The notes under the pieces were generated by a model. It ran no database searches. It was not told the origin of the DNA and saw only the letters and a program-made list of their open reading frames with translations. The position numbers and the translations under genes are program-made. Shown in pieces: positions 49,801 to 58,057 of a stretch of DNA of 64,000 bases; within the stretch, counting starts at the first letter, position 1; each line of letters starts with the position of its first letter. This DNA comes from Nonomuraea muscovyensis (GTDB lineage: Bacteria > Actinomycetota > Actinomycetes > Streptosporangiales > Streptosporangiaceae), in contig NZ_JACHJB010000002.1 in assembly GCF_014207745.1 (NCBI RefSeq), forward strand, positions 1,984,001 through 2,048,000, written 5' to 3'.

Positions 49801-52310
49801 CGCAGCAGAGTCGCGACGACCGCGGCGTCGGCGGCCGAGCGTTGCTGGGCGAGGAAGATCCGGAACACTGCGGCTTCGAGCTCCGGGGAGGGCTCCAGCT
49901 CGGTGACGCCGTAGTGGCCGAGCGCCTTGGCGAGCTTGGCCTGGAACGCCTCCGGCAGCCCGGCCCGCTCGACGTCGAGACTCTGCAGGTAGGTGTGGAA
50001 GTACTCGCGGGCGCTGTGCACATGGCCGTCACCGCCGCCGTCCTCGCCCGCCGGCCGGTTGCGGCTCAGCTCGGCGAGGTCGGCGAACACCTCGACGAGC
50101 CCGAGCTCCTCGGCCAGCGGCCGGTGGCCGTCCTCGGCGGCCGCGCGGCGCGCGGCGAGGTAGTCGTCGAGCACCCGGCGTTCGTCGTGCGGGTCGACGT
50201 CGAAGCCCAGCAGCAGGCCGCGCAGGTCCTCCTGGCCGCGCGTGGTGCGCTCGCGCACCGGGACCCTGTCGGGCGCGGCGGGCAGGTCCAGCTCGACGGA
50301 CGCGGCGGCCGAGGCGTCGTCGGCTCCGGCGTCGTCGGCGAGCGGCTCCAGCCGCAGCAGCGGTGCGCCGGTCGCCACCTGGCTGCCCACGGACACGACG
50401 CATTCCTTGAGCCGCGCCCTGAACGGCGCCCGCAGCACCGTCTCCATCTTCATGCTCTCCAGCACCAGTACCGGCGCGCCCGCCTCGACCTCGGCGCCGA
50501 CCTCCAGCGGCGTGGCGACGACCAGCGCGGGCGCGGGTGAGCGGACGACCCCGCCCTCGTCGCGGCTGACCCGGTGTGTCACACCGTCCACCTCGACCAG
50601 GTGGATCGGCCCGTGCGTGTCGGTGAGCAGGCGGTAGCGGATGCCGTTGACGGCGATCTGGCCGGTGTGCCGGTCGAAGCGGTCGAGCTCGACGTCGGCG
50701 GTGCGGACGCCGTCACCCGCTTCGACGCCGACACGGAAGCGGTGCGCGCCGACCCGCGCGACGCGCACGCGGTAGCCGGCGCCCCGCAGCTTGAGGTCCA
50801 GCGGCCGGCCGCTCTCGTGCTGGACCTGCGGGCGTCCGCCGAACGCCGTCGACAGCAGCCGCTGCCGCTCGACGCGTTCCTCCTCCTCGTACGCCTCGAT
50901 GGCGGCGGCCGCCAGCGCGACGGCGGAGTGCCGGTGCGAGACGAGCCCGCCCTCGCCGCGGACGCGGTCGATCCAGCCGGTGTCCGCGCTGGCGTCGATC
51001 ACCTCGGGCCGGTCGAGCAGGTCGAGCACGAAGCTCTTGTTCGTCGCGCCACCCTCGATGATCACCGTGGTCCCCGCCATCGCCCGGCGCAGCCTGCCCA
51101 GCGCCTCGTCGCGGTCGCGGCCATAGGCGATGATCTTCGCGATCATCGAGTCGAAGTCGGCGGGGATGGTGTCGCCCTCGCTGACGCCGGTGTCCACGCG
51201 GATGCCCGGCCCGGCGGGCAGGTCGAGCCGCGCGATGCGGCCCGGGGCGGGCGCGAAGTCGCGGTCGGGGTCTTCGGCGTTCAGCCGGGCCTCGACGGCG
51301 TGGCCGCGCTCGACCGGCGGCCCGCCTTCGAGCCTGCCGCCGGATGCCACCCACAGCTGCGCCTTGACCAGGTCGAACCCGGTGGTGACCTCGGTGATCG
51401 GGTGCTCGACCTGCAGGCGGGTGTTGACCTCGAGGAACGCGAACAGCCTGTCGCCGGGGTGATAGAGGAACTCGACGGTCGCCGCGCCGCGATAGCCGAC
51501 CGCGACGGCCAGCCGTTCGGCCGACGCCTTGAGCTCGGCCGTCTGCACGGGGCTCAGCACCGGCGACGCCGACTCCTCGATGACCTTCTGGTTGCGCCGC
51601 TGCACCGAGCAGTCGCGGACGCCGAGCGCCCACGCGGTGCCCTCGCCGTCGGCGATCACCTGGACCTCGACGTGTCGTGCGCCGGTGACCAGGCGCTCCA
51701 GGAACACGACGCCGCTGCCGAACGCCCGTGCGGCCTCCTGGCTGGTGCGCTCGTAGGCGTCGGCGAGCTCCGCCTCGTTCGTGACCACGCGGATGCCACG
51801 CCCGCCGCCGCCCGCGGTCGCCTTCAGCATCAGCGGGTAGCCGATCCGGGCGGCCGCCGCCAGGGCGGCGTCCAGGGTCTCGACCGCACCGCGGCTCCAC
51901 GGTGCGACCGGGACGCCGACCTCCTCGGCGATCAGCTTCGCGCCGATCTTGTCGCCGAGCTTGCGCATGGCCTCCGCGCTCGGTCCGACGAAGGTGACGC
52001 CGACCTCCTCGCACAGCTCCGCGAACGCCGGGTCCTCCGCGACGAAGCCCCAGCCGACCCACGCGGCGTCGGCCCCGGTCTCCACCAGAGCGCGCTCCAG
52101 CGCCTTCAGGTCGAGGTATGGGCGCGCGGACGCGGGACCGAGGTCGTAGGACAGGTCCGCTTCGCGGACGAAGGCGGCGGTGCGGTCGACGTCGGTGTGC
52201 AGGGCGACGGTCTCGATCCGGGTCCCGGTCTCCGCGGCAAGCTCCCGTACGGCGTGGATGAGCCGCATGGCGGCCTCACCACGATTGACGATGGCGACAC
52301 GTCTGAACAC
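46848..52310 (-). CDS. Single-chain multidomain acyl-CoA (acetyl-CoA type) carboxylase
   Basis: A 1820-residue protein in the order of eukaryotic acetyl-CoA carboxylase. Residues 1-450 are biotin carboxylase (RVAIVNRGEAAMRLI, ATP-grasp GGGGRGIRVV, EVNTRLQVEHPITE). The biotin carrier motif is ESMKMET, with biotinylated Lys621. Residues about 660-1200 resemble the central linker region, and about 1240-1820 are the carboxyltransferase (SAGARISMESGTEN, VVAGINVGAQPYW, VLTGKQSLDFSGG). Bacterial carboxylases normally use separate chains. Acyl-CoA chain length is not predictable. GTG 52310 with GGAGGG upstream. Confidence 0.9.
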   Translation of the reverse strand: MFRRVAIVNRGEAAMRLIHAVRELAAETGTRIETVALHTDVDRTAAFVREADLSYDLGPASARPYLDLKALERALVETGADAAWVGWGFVAEDPAFAELCEEVGVTFVGPSAEAMRKLGDKIGAKLIAEEVGVPVAPWSRGAVETLDAALAAAARIGYPLMLKATAGGGGRGIRVVTNEAELADAYERTSQEAARAFGSGVVFLERLVTGARHVEVQVIADGEGTAWALGVRDCSVQRRNQKVIEESASPVLSPVQTAELKASAERLAVAVGYRGAATVEFLYHPGDRLFAFLEVNTRLQVEHPITEVTTGFDLVKAQLWVASGGRLEGGPPVERGHAVEARLNAEDPDRDFAPAPGRIARLDLPAGPGIRVDTGVSEGDTIPADFDSMIAKIIAYGRDRDEALGRLRRAMAGTTVIIEGGATNKSFVLDLLDRPEVIDASADTGWIDRVRGEGGLVSHRHSAVALAAAAIEAYEEEERVERQRLLSTAFGGRPQVQHESGRPLDLKLRGAGYRVRVARVGAHRFRVGVEAGDGVRTADVELDRFDRHTGQIAVNGIRYRLLTDTHGPIHLVEVDGVTHRVSRDEGGVVRSPAPALVVATPLEVGAEVEAGAPVLVLESMKMETVLRAPFRARLKECVVSVGSQVATGAPLLRLEPLADDAGADDASAAASVELDLPAAPDRVPVRERTTRGQEDLRGLLLGFDVDPHDERRVLDDYLAARRAAAEDGHRPLAEELGLVEVFADLAELSRNRPAGEDGGGDGHVHSAREYFHTYLQSLDVERAGLPEAFQAKLAKALGHYGVTELEPSPELEAAVFRIFLAQQRSAADAAVVATLLRVWLREPPPDETLREPAGLALERLVAATQVRFPVVSDLARGVVFAWFGQPLLRRNRARVYADVRKHLRHLDAHPDAPDRAERIAEMVRTTEPLVRLLGQRLIRDDLDNAVMLEVLTRRYYGNKGLTGVRTSEVAGCTFVVAERAGSWVVSCAVSFEALGGALRGLAQLADGEDAIDADIYLAWENQPQDSDAMAAALHEVVGAQPLPDRVRRLTVTAAGSGGAVMHHHFTFRPSATGMAEERLIRGLHPYIAQRMQLERLSKFDLTRLPSSDEEVYLFQCVARENPSDDRLVAFAQVRDLTELREHDGRLVALPTAEDTIATCLDSIRRAQARRPSNKRFNTNRIVVYVWPPSDLTRAEIEMIAGRVRPTTVGAGLEEILFIARQRDRTTGELTKMAVRISFDATGGAELTIGEPSDEPVEPLDDYRLKVLRASSRNTVYPYELTGLLGDFVEHDLDDGHALVPVGRPKGRNTAAIVAGVVTTPTERHPQGVTRVVLLGDPTKSLGALSEPECRRVIAALDLAERMRVPLEWYALSAGARISMESGTENMDWVAAALKRIVEFTQDGGEINIVVAGINVGAQPYWNAEATMLMHTKGILVMTPDSAMVLTGKQSLDFSGGVSAEDNFGIGGYDRVMGPNGQAQYWAPNLTAARDVLMSHYDHTYIAPGEETPRRATTTDPVDRDISDFPHAVAGSDFTTVGEIFSAVANPDRKKPFDIRTVMRALSDQDHPVLERWAGMADAETAVVQDVHLGGMPVCLLGIESRAVPRRGFPPTDGPDTYTAGTLFPRSSKKAARAINAASGNRPLVVLANLSGFDGSPESMRKLQLEYGAEIGRAIVNFRGPIVFCVISRYHGGAFVVFSKALNPNMTVLALEGSFASVLGGAPAAAVVFSGDVNARTAADPRVRELEARVAAASGADRAALTAELDELRSSVRAEKLGEVATEFDRVHDIRRAVEVGSVDAVIRAAELRPRIIEAIESRLR

Positions 52311-52584
52311 CCGACCGAGCCCTCCTGTAGACCAACGATGTGCGCGCCCGGGACACGGCGGCCCCCTGCAGTGTTCACCTTTCCGTCTCTTGGCCGGCAA
52401 CGGGATGTCGTTGTCAGCGCACGCTGGGCGGCTCCAATTGTGGAAAACGACCAAAAGCGGTCGGCCGCCCGCCTCCGACCGGGCCGTGGCGAACGTCCCC
52501 TCCCCCGAGGCCGGCGCCCGGCGGGGTCCCGCCGGCCGGCTGCTGCTCGACAGGGTTGGCCGGGCGCGGCCCCGAGGGGCTCGC

Positions 52585-53772
52585 TCAGCCGTCGCGCCAT
52601 GGGTCGTAGTCGGCCTCCAGCGGCTCCTGCCCCGGGCGCTCCGCCTCGGGCACATGCTGGAGGTTGACGCGGATCCGATACCAGACGCTGCTGCGGCCGC
52701 GCATCCCGTCGACCAGCACGTCGGCGGGCTGCAGGCAGGCCGCCACCTCGGGGTGGCGGGCCTTCCACCGCTCGAGGCCGGCCATCGCCTCGTCCTTGTG
52801 CTGGGCGCGGGCGATCTCGATGACGGGCAGCGCCTGCCGGCGACGGCCCGTGCCCTTGGGCGGCTTGGGGGCGGGCCCGAGCGCCTCGGCCAGCTCCAGC
52901 AGCCCGTCGAGGGAGCCGGCGTGCAGATCGACGTCCTCCCACGGGTCGCCGGCCTCGGCCAGCCGCTTGGGCACGGTGTCGATGGTGAACGACTCCGGAC
53001 GGCAGCCCGGCACCTCGTCCCAGGCCAGCGGGGTGGACACGCGGGCGTCGGGCACCGCGCGGACGGAGTAGGCGGAGGCGACGGTGCGGTCGTAGGCGTT
53101 CTGGTTGAAGTCGACGAACACGCCGTGCCGCTCCTCCTTCCACCAGCGGCTGGTGGCCAGCTCGGGCGCCCGGCGCTCGACCTCGCGGGCGACCGCCTCG
53201 GCGGCCTTGCGCACCTGGGCGAACGGCCAGCGCGGCTCGATCCGGGCGTAGACATGGAACCCGCGCGACCCGGACGTCTTGGGCCAGGCGGTCAGGCCGT
53301 GGTCGGCGAGGACCTCCCGCGCGACCTGCGCGGTGCGCAGCACGTCGGGCCACTCCACCCCCGGCACCGGGTCGAGGTCGATCCGCAGCTCGTCGGGATG
53401 GGCGAGGTCGGCGGCGCGCACCGGGTGCGGGTTGAGGTCGACGCACCCCAGGTTGACCACCCACACGAGCTGCGCCAGGTCGCGGACGACGACCTCCTCG
53501 GCGCCGAGCCCGGACCGGTAGCGCAGCTCGGCCACCTCGATCCAGTCGGGCCGCTTGGCGGGCGCCCGCTTCTGGAAGAACGCCTCCTCCTCGATGCCGT
53601 GGACGAACCTCTTGAGGATCATCGGCCGGTCCGCCACCCCGCGCAGCGCCCCGCCGGCCACGGCCTGGTAGTAGCGGATCAGGTCGAGCTTGGTGTGACC
53701 ACTCCGGGGGAAGATCACCTTGTCGGGGTTGGTGACGCGGACCAGCCGCCCCGCGACCTCGATGTCGGGCAT
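52585..53772 (-). CDS. LigD-type DNA polymerase/primase domain protein
   Basis: A 395-residue archaeo-eukaryotic primase-fold polymerase (the PolDom of non-homologous end joining), standing alone without ligase or nuclease domains. It starts VRVTNPDKVIFPRSGHTKLDLIRYY; the metal motif is LRIDLDP, and TSGSRGFHVYARI matches the nucleotide-binding S-G-S-K/R-G-x-H. Neither ku nor ligD is adjacent. The last 90 residues (KGTGRRRQALPVIEIARAQ onward) are a family-specific tail. Confidence 0.9.
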   Translation of the reverse strand: MPDIEVAGRLVRVTNPDKVIFPRSGHTKLDLIRYYQAVAGGALRGVADRPMILKRFVHGIEEEAFFQKRAPAKRPDWIEVAELRYRSGLGAEEVVVRDLAQLVWVVNLGCVDLNPHPVRAADLAHPDELRIDLDPVPGVEWPDVLRTAQVAREVLADHGLTAWPKTSGSRGFHVYARIEPRWPFAQVRKAAEAVAREVERRAPELATSRWWKEERHGVFVDFNQNAYDRTVASAYSVRAVPDARVSTPLAWDEVPGCRPESFTIDTVPKRLAEAGDPWEDVDLHAGSLDGLLELAEALGPAPKPPKGTGRRRQALPVIEIARAQHKDEAMAGLERWKARHPEVAACLQPADVLVDGMRGRSSVWYRIRVNLQHVPEAERPGQEPLEADYDPWRDG

Positions 53773-53834
53773 GCGCCCACCCTACGCGGCGCCTCCGACA
53801 ATCCTCCGGACCTGCGCCGCGGCCCGACCACGGT

Positions 53835-54575
53835 TCAGAACGCGCCGTGGCGGCCCTCCCCCGCGGCGAACCGGGCGGCGCCGCCCGCCGCGCCCGGCAG
53901 GGACCGCAGGCCGTGGCGCAGCTCGTTGCGCAGCGCCGCCTCCTCGTCCAGACCCTCCTGCTCCAGCACCGACATCCGGTCGCCGCGCAGGCACTCCTGC
54001 GGGAAGCGGGCCAGCTCGCGGGCCAGTTGCTCGGCGTGCCGCCGCGCCGTGCCGGCGGGCACGACGCGGTTGGCCAGGCCCATGTCGTACGCCTCGGCCG
54101 CGCCGACCGGCCTGCCGGTGAGGACGAGGTCCATGGCGCGGGACACGCCGACGAGCCGGGGCAGCCGTACGGTGCCGCCGTCGATCAGCGGCACGCCCCA
54201 GCGGCGGCAGAACACGCCGAACACCGCGTCCTCCTCCACCACCCGCAGGTCGCACCAGAGGGCCAGCTCCAGCCCGCCCGCCACGGCGTGCCCGGCGACG
54301 GCGGCGATGACCGGTTTGGACAGCCGCATCCTGGTCGGGCCCATCGGTCCGTCGCCGTCCTCGCCGACGTGGTTGTCGAGCGCCTTGAGGTCGGCGCCCG
54401 CGCAGAACGTGCCGCCCTCGCCCCACAGCACCGCCACGCGGGCGTCGGAGGCGTCGAACTCCCCGAAGGCCGCGGCCAGCGCGCCGGCCGTCGCGCGGTC
54501 GACCGCGTTGCGCGCCTGCGGCCTGCTCAGCACGACGGTCGTGACCGGCCCGTCCCGTTCGACCCGTACGGTCAT
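53835..54575 (-). CDS. Enoyl-CoA hydratase/isomerase family protein
   Basis: A 246-residue crotonase-fold protein: VVLSRPQARNAVDRATA, oxyanion-hole motifs GTFCAGADLKALD and AVAGHAVAGGLELALWCDLRV, and FCRRWGVPLIDGGTVRLPRLVG. The glutamate normally at the first catalytic place appears as D/G in this loop, so hydratase activity is not assured. ATG 54575 with GGGAGGG upstream. The natural substrate is unknown. Confidence 0.9.
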   Translation of the reverse strand: MTVRVERDGPVTTVVLSRPQARNAVDRATAGALAAAFGEFDASDARVAVLWGEGGTFCAGADLKALDNHVGEDGDGPMGPTRMRLSKPVIAAVAGHAVAGGLELALWCDLRVVEEDAVFGVFCRRWGVPLIDGGTVRLPRLVGVSRAMDLVLTGRPVGAAEAYDMGLANRVVPAGTARRHAEQLARELARFPQECLRGDRMSVLEQEGLDEEAALRNELRHGLRSLPGAAGGAARFAAGEGRHGAF

Positions 54576-54688
54576 GCTCACCCTCCCGGTGCCCGGGCGA
54601 AACCCGGTTGCGCGGCGGCCGCGCGCTTGTCCATGCTCTGCGGAGGCGGGGTCTCCTCGAAGGTATCTGATGATCGGCGCGGGGCAGC

Positions 54689-55756
54689 TCACAGGGCGAC
54701 GCCGAAGACCACCCGCTTGTCCCTGAACTCGGTGACGCTCCACAGGCGGCCGTCCCGCACGGTCAGGTCCTCGGGGCCGATCGGGAAGGGGCGGGTGGTC
54801 GCGTCGCCGTCGCCCTGGACGATGAGCTTGCCGTTGGTGCGGGCGTCGGCGGCCTGGCTGAGGTACCAGGTGCCGCCCGACGACAGCGCGCCCTGGATCT
54901 TGGCGTGGCCCAGGACGTGGGCGTCGCGCGGGGTGCCGTCGGCGAGGGTGCCGTCCTCCGCCAGGTCCCACCGGACCACCAGGCGGTCGCGGCTCGTGTC
55001 GGCGTACTCGCCGGAGATGAGGGTGTGCGGGGTGGTGGTGCGGTCGATCGCGGCGAAGGAGAGGCGCGGCCCCCGCTGGGCGAGCCGCCAGGCGTCGGTC
55101 TGCGGGATGACGTAGCGGTAGCCGAAGGCGTGCAGCCGCCCGCCGTGGCGGCCGACCCGGGCCGGGTCGCCGAGGTCCTGCTGCGCGGTGCGCAGGTCGA
55201 GGATGTTGCGGGTGTCGAAGACGCGCAGGCCCCGGAAGGTGTCGGCCACGTACAGCAGGTCTCCGTACCAGGCGACGCCGCCGGCGTGGATGTCTATCGG
55301 CCCGTACGACCCGTCCGGCCTGGCCTCGACCAGCAGCGCGTGCTGGTACTTCAGGGTCCGGGGGCTCAGGAACGTCACCCGGACGCCGCGCTCGGCCGCC
55401 GGCGGCTCCGGTTTGAAGTACCAGCTGACCACGAACACCGGCACGCCCGCCGAGCCGGAGTCCTCGTCCCCCGTCAGGCCCTGCGGGTACCAGTCGGGGG
55501 TGTCCTGGTCCTTGGGGTCGAAGGCGTACCACTCGGCCGGCCGGGGCCGCATCGTGCCCAGTGCGGCCGTCGCGCCCCTGCGCACCGCGGTCCGGTTGCC
55601 CCGGGCCAGCACGGTCGCCACGCCGACGGCGCCGATCTCGGAGGCGAGCTTGGCCGCACCCTCCGGCAGGGTCCCCGTCGCCCGCTGTAACACGTAGCCG
55701 GCCTTGTCCGCCGGAACCATCCCCGTCGCTGCCATCTCGCCCTCACTATCCGTCAT
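54689..55756 (-). CDS. Hypothetical protein, possible beta-propeller-like
   Basis: A 355-residue protein without a signal peptide or known motif. Regular strands such as GGVAWYGDLLYVADTFRGLRVFD, GRLHAFGYRYVIPQ, and GPEDLTVRDGRLWSVTEFRDKRVV suggest a beta-propeller or similar repeat fold. The N-terminal part is helical (VPADKAGYVLQRATGTLP). ATG 55756 is used; ATG 55735 with GAGGG upstream is possible. It follows a GCS2-like gene by 40 bases, so probably one operon. Confidence 0.7.
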   Translation of the reverse strand: MTDSEGEMAATGMVPADKAGYVLQRATGTLPEGAAKLASEIGAVGVATVLARGNRTAVRRGATAALGTMRPRPAEWYAFDPKDQDTPDWYPQGLTGDEDSGSAGVPVFVVSWYFKPEPPAAERGVRVTFLSPRTLKYQHALLVEARPDGSYGPIDIHAGGVAWYGDLLYVADTFRGLRVFDTRNILDLRTAQQDLGDPARVGRHGGRLHAFGYRYVIPQTDAWRLAQRGPRLSFAAIDRTTTPHTLISGEYADTSRDRLVVRWDLAEDGTLADGTPRDAHVLGHAKIQGALSSGGTWYLSQAADARTNGKLIVQGDGDATTRPFPIGPEDLTVRDGRLWSVTEFRDKRVVFGVAL

Positions 55757-55796
55757 GGTGGAGAGTCTGACGGTTCCGGAGCGGCGATTGTTGCGT

Positions 55797-57194
55797 CTAT
55801 GGCCACAGGTGTACGGGAAGCCCGGAAAGGGCATGCTCGCGGTACTCGCGGACGAGCCGCTCGGAGTCGCCGCCGAAGCGGGCGAGCGCCTCGCGCTGCC
55901 AGACCGCCCCGGTACGGCGCAACCGGGTCCGCTCGCGGATGATGTCCAGGGCGGTGTCCACGTCGTCGGGCACCACCCCGGCCGCCAGCAGAGCCGCCCG
56001 CGCCTCGGGCAGCAGCCAGAGCACCAGGTCGGTCGCCGGCAGCTCGCCGTCCATGCCGGGCCATGACAGCTTGGCGTCCAGGCCGTGCATGGCGGCCCGG
56101 TAGAAGTTCTGGTAGGTCTCGCCGAAGCGGTAGCCGGTCAGGTCACGCTCGGCCTGCGACAGCGTCAGCCCGAGCAGGAACGCCGTGTTGGCCGTCATGT
56201 CGGCGCAGGTCGGGCCGGCGGGCAGGGCCCGCATCTCGATCCGCAGGTGGCCACCGCCGGCCGGGTCGTAGACGGGCCGGTTCCACTGCCACACGGTGCC
56301 CTGGTGCAGCCGCAGCTCCGGCACGTCCCGCGGGTCGTCGCTCTCCCTCAGGTCGGGCATGATCGGGTCGTAGTCGCGCACGTACCTCTCGAACAGCTCG
56401 TACGCCCCCTCCCGCACCCAGTCCGACCCGAACGTGACCCGCCCGTCCTTGCGATAGCGGCGCTCGACGTCGCGGTCGTCGGCCGCCTCCTCCATGAGGG
56501 CGATCCGCGTCTCCTCCCACAGCCGCCGGCCCAGGAAGAACGGCGAGTTGCCGCAGACGGCCAGCACCGGCCCGGTGGCGAGCTGCGCGGCGTTGAACAG
56601 CCGGGCGAACCGCTCGGGCGGGGTGCGCAGGTGCACCTGCCAGGAGGTGTTGGCCGCCTCCAGGATCACGTCCTCGACGGACAGCTCCAGATCCTCGATC
56701 TTGACGAGGAACGGTTCGAGCCGCAGCCGCCGGAAACCCCGGCTCATGGCCCGGTAGCGGTTCTGGTCGCTGATGGCCTCCTTGGTGAAGTCACCGGTGC
56801 CGAGCGAGGGCAGGATCCCGATGGGCACCGCCCCGCCGCCCGCCACCGCCGCGTCCACCCGGGTCAGCGCCTCCTGGACCTCCGCTCCGAGGAGCTGGAA
56901 CGGCCGGCCGGCCAGCGGCACCGGGGTCAGGTTGACCTCCAGGTTGTAGCGGCCGAGCTCGAGCACCACGCGCGGGTCGCCGAGCGCCTCGCGCACCTCC
57001 GCGTTGCGCGGCAGCGGCCGGCCCGCCGCGTCGACGAGCACCAGCTCCAGCTCCGCGCCGATCGTCGTGGGCCCCTGGCCGAACCCGGGCTCGGCCAGCA
57101 GCGCGCGCAGCGTGCCCAGCTGCTCGTGGAGCCGCTCCCCGAAGCGGGTGTACTCCGCCTCGGTGAACCGCTCCTTGTCCAGATCTTGTCCCAT
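55797..57194 (-). CDS. Glutamate-cysteine ligase (GCS2)-like protein
   Basis: A 465-residue carboxylate-amine ligase-fold protein: IGAELELVLVDAAGRPLP (metal-binding E-x-E), LELGRYNLEVNLTPVPL, LEAANTSWQVHLR, HLRIEMRALPAGPT. Related enzymes join glutamate to cysteine or other amines with ATP; whether this makes gamma-glutamylcysteine or another peptide is unknown, since actinomycetes usually make mycothiol. ATG 57194 with GGGGGG upstream. It lies between SDR and the hypothetical gene in a likely operon. Confidence 0.85.
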   Translation of the reverse strand: MGQDLDKERFTEAEYTRFGERLHEQLGTLRALLAEPGFGQGPTTIGAELELVLVDAAGRPLPRNAEVREALGDPRVVLELGRYNLEVNLTPVPLAGRPFQLLGAEVQEALTRVDAAVAGGGAVPIGILPSLGTGDFTKEAISDQNRYRAMSRGFRRLRLEPFLVKIEDLELSVEDVILEAANTSWQVHLRTPPERFARLFNAAQLATGPVLAVCGNSPFFLGRRLWEETRIALMEEAADDRDVERRYRKDGRVTFGSDWVREGAYELFERYVRDYDPIMPDLRESDDPRDVPELRLHQGTVWQWNRPVYDPAGGGHLRIEMRALPAGPTCADMTANTAFLLGLTLSQAERDLTGYRFGETYQNFYRAAMHGLDAKLSWPGMDGELPATDLVLWLLPEARAALLAAGVVPDDVDTALDIIRERTRLRRTGAVWQREALARFGGDSERLVREYREHALSGLPVHLWP

Positions 57195-57230
57195 GCCCCC
57201 CTTACTGTCCGGACGGGCGGCCTCCACACC

Positions 57231-57944
57231 TCACCAGCCGACGGACCCGTCGTCCTGGAGGTACGCGCCGGTCGGACCGTCCGCGTCGAGGGTGGCGAGC
57301 CGGACGGCGACGGCCGCCCCCTGCTCGGGTGTGCGCGGCCCCGTGTGCCCGTTCAGGTCGGTCGCGCAGTAGCCGGGATTGGCGGCGTTCACCTTGATCG
57401 GGGTGCCCGCGAGCTCCTTGGCGTAGCACACGGTGACCATGTTGAGCGCCGTCTTGGAGGAGTTGTAGGCCAGGAGGTTGTGCGCGTAAAAGGGGGTGTC
57501 CGGGTCGAGCGCGAGGCTGATCGAGCCCAGCTCGCTCGACATGTTGACGATCCGGCCCGCCGGCGACCTGCGCAGCAGCGGCAGCATCGCGTTGGTCACG
57601 GTGACCACGCCGAAGACGTTCGTCTCGTACGTCTCCCGCAGCGTGGCGGCCGGGGTGGCGCTCGGCCGGATGTCGTCCTGGGGCACCGCGATGCCGGCGT
57701 TGTTGACCAGGATGTCCAGGCTGCCGTACTCGTCCTCGATCCACTTGGCGGCCGACCGCACGCTCTCCTCGTCCCTCACGTCGATCGGCACGAACGGCCG
57801 GCCGAGCCGCTCGGCGGCGACGCGCCCGCGCTCCTCGTCACGCGCTCCCACGATGGCGGTGACGCCCCGCTCGGCCAGCAGCCGCGCGATCTCGAATCCG
57901 ATGCCCTTGTTGGCGCCCGTGATGAGCGCCGTCTTCGTCGTCAT
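57231..57944 (-). CDS. Short-chain dehydrogenase/reductase (SDR)
   Basis: A 237-residue classical SDR: TALITGANKGIGFEIARLLAE (NADP-binding TGxxxGxG), LDILVNNAGIA, active-site S in VNMSSELGS, and YNSSKTALN with the Y-x-x-x-K. C-terminal GAYLQDDGSVGW. It is similar to carbonyl-reductase-like SDRs; substrate unknown. Divergent from an XRE regulator, a frequent arrangement in actinomycetes, with a dyad in between. Confidence 0.92.
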   Translation of the reverse strand: MTTKTALITGANKGIGFEIARLLAERGVTAIVGARDEERGRVAAERLGRPFVPIDVRDEESVRSAAKWIEDEYGSLDILVNNAGIAVPQDDIRPSATPAATLRETYETNVFGVVTVTNAMLPLLRRSPAGRIVNMSSELGSISLALDPDTPFYAHNLLAYNSSKTALNMVTVCYAKELAGTPIKVNAANPGYCATDLNGHTGPRTPEQGAAVAVRLATLDADGPTGAYLQDDGSVGW

Positions 57945-57995
57945 GCCTGCCACGCTGCCCCCGCCGCGGGCGGAGCAACAGAGACCCGGCGAGTC

Positions 57996-58012
57996 TGGTA
58001 CCGGCGATACCA
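57996..58012. promoter_or_regulatory. Candidate operator in the SDR/XRE divergent region
   Basis: TGGTA (57996-58000) and TACCA (58008-58012) are symmetric around seven bases, 46 bases before the regulator ATG and 52 before the SDR start. It is likely bound by the XRE regulator. Confidence 0.5.
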
Positions 58013-58057
58013 CCCACGCCGCGGCCACGCCGCCGAGACGTCGCCGAAGATGGAGGT

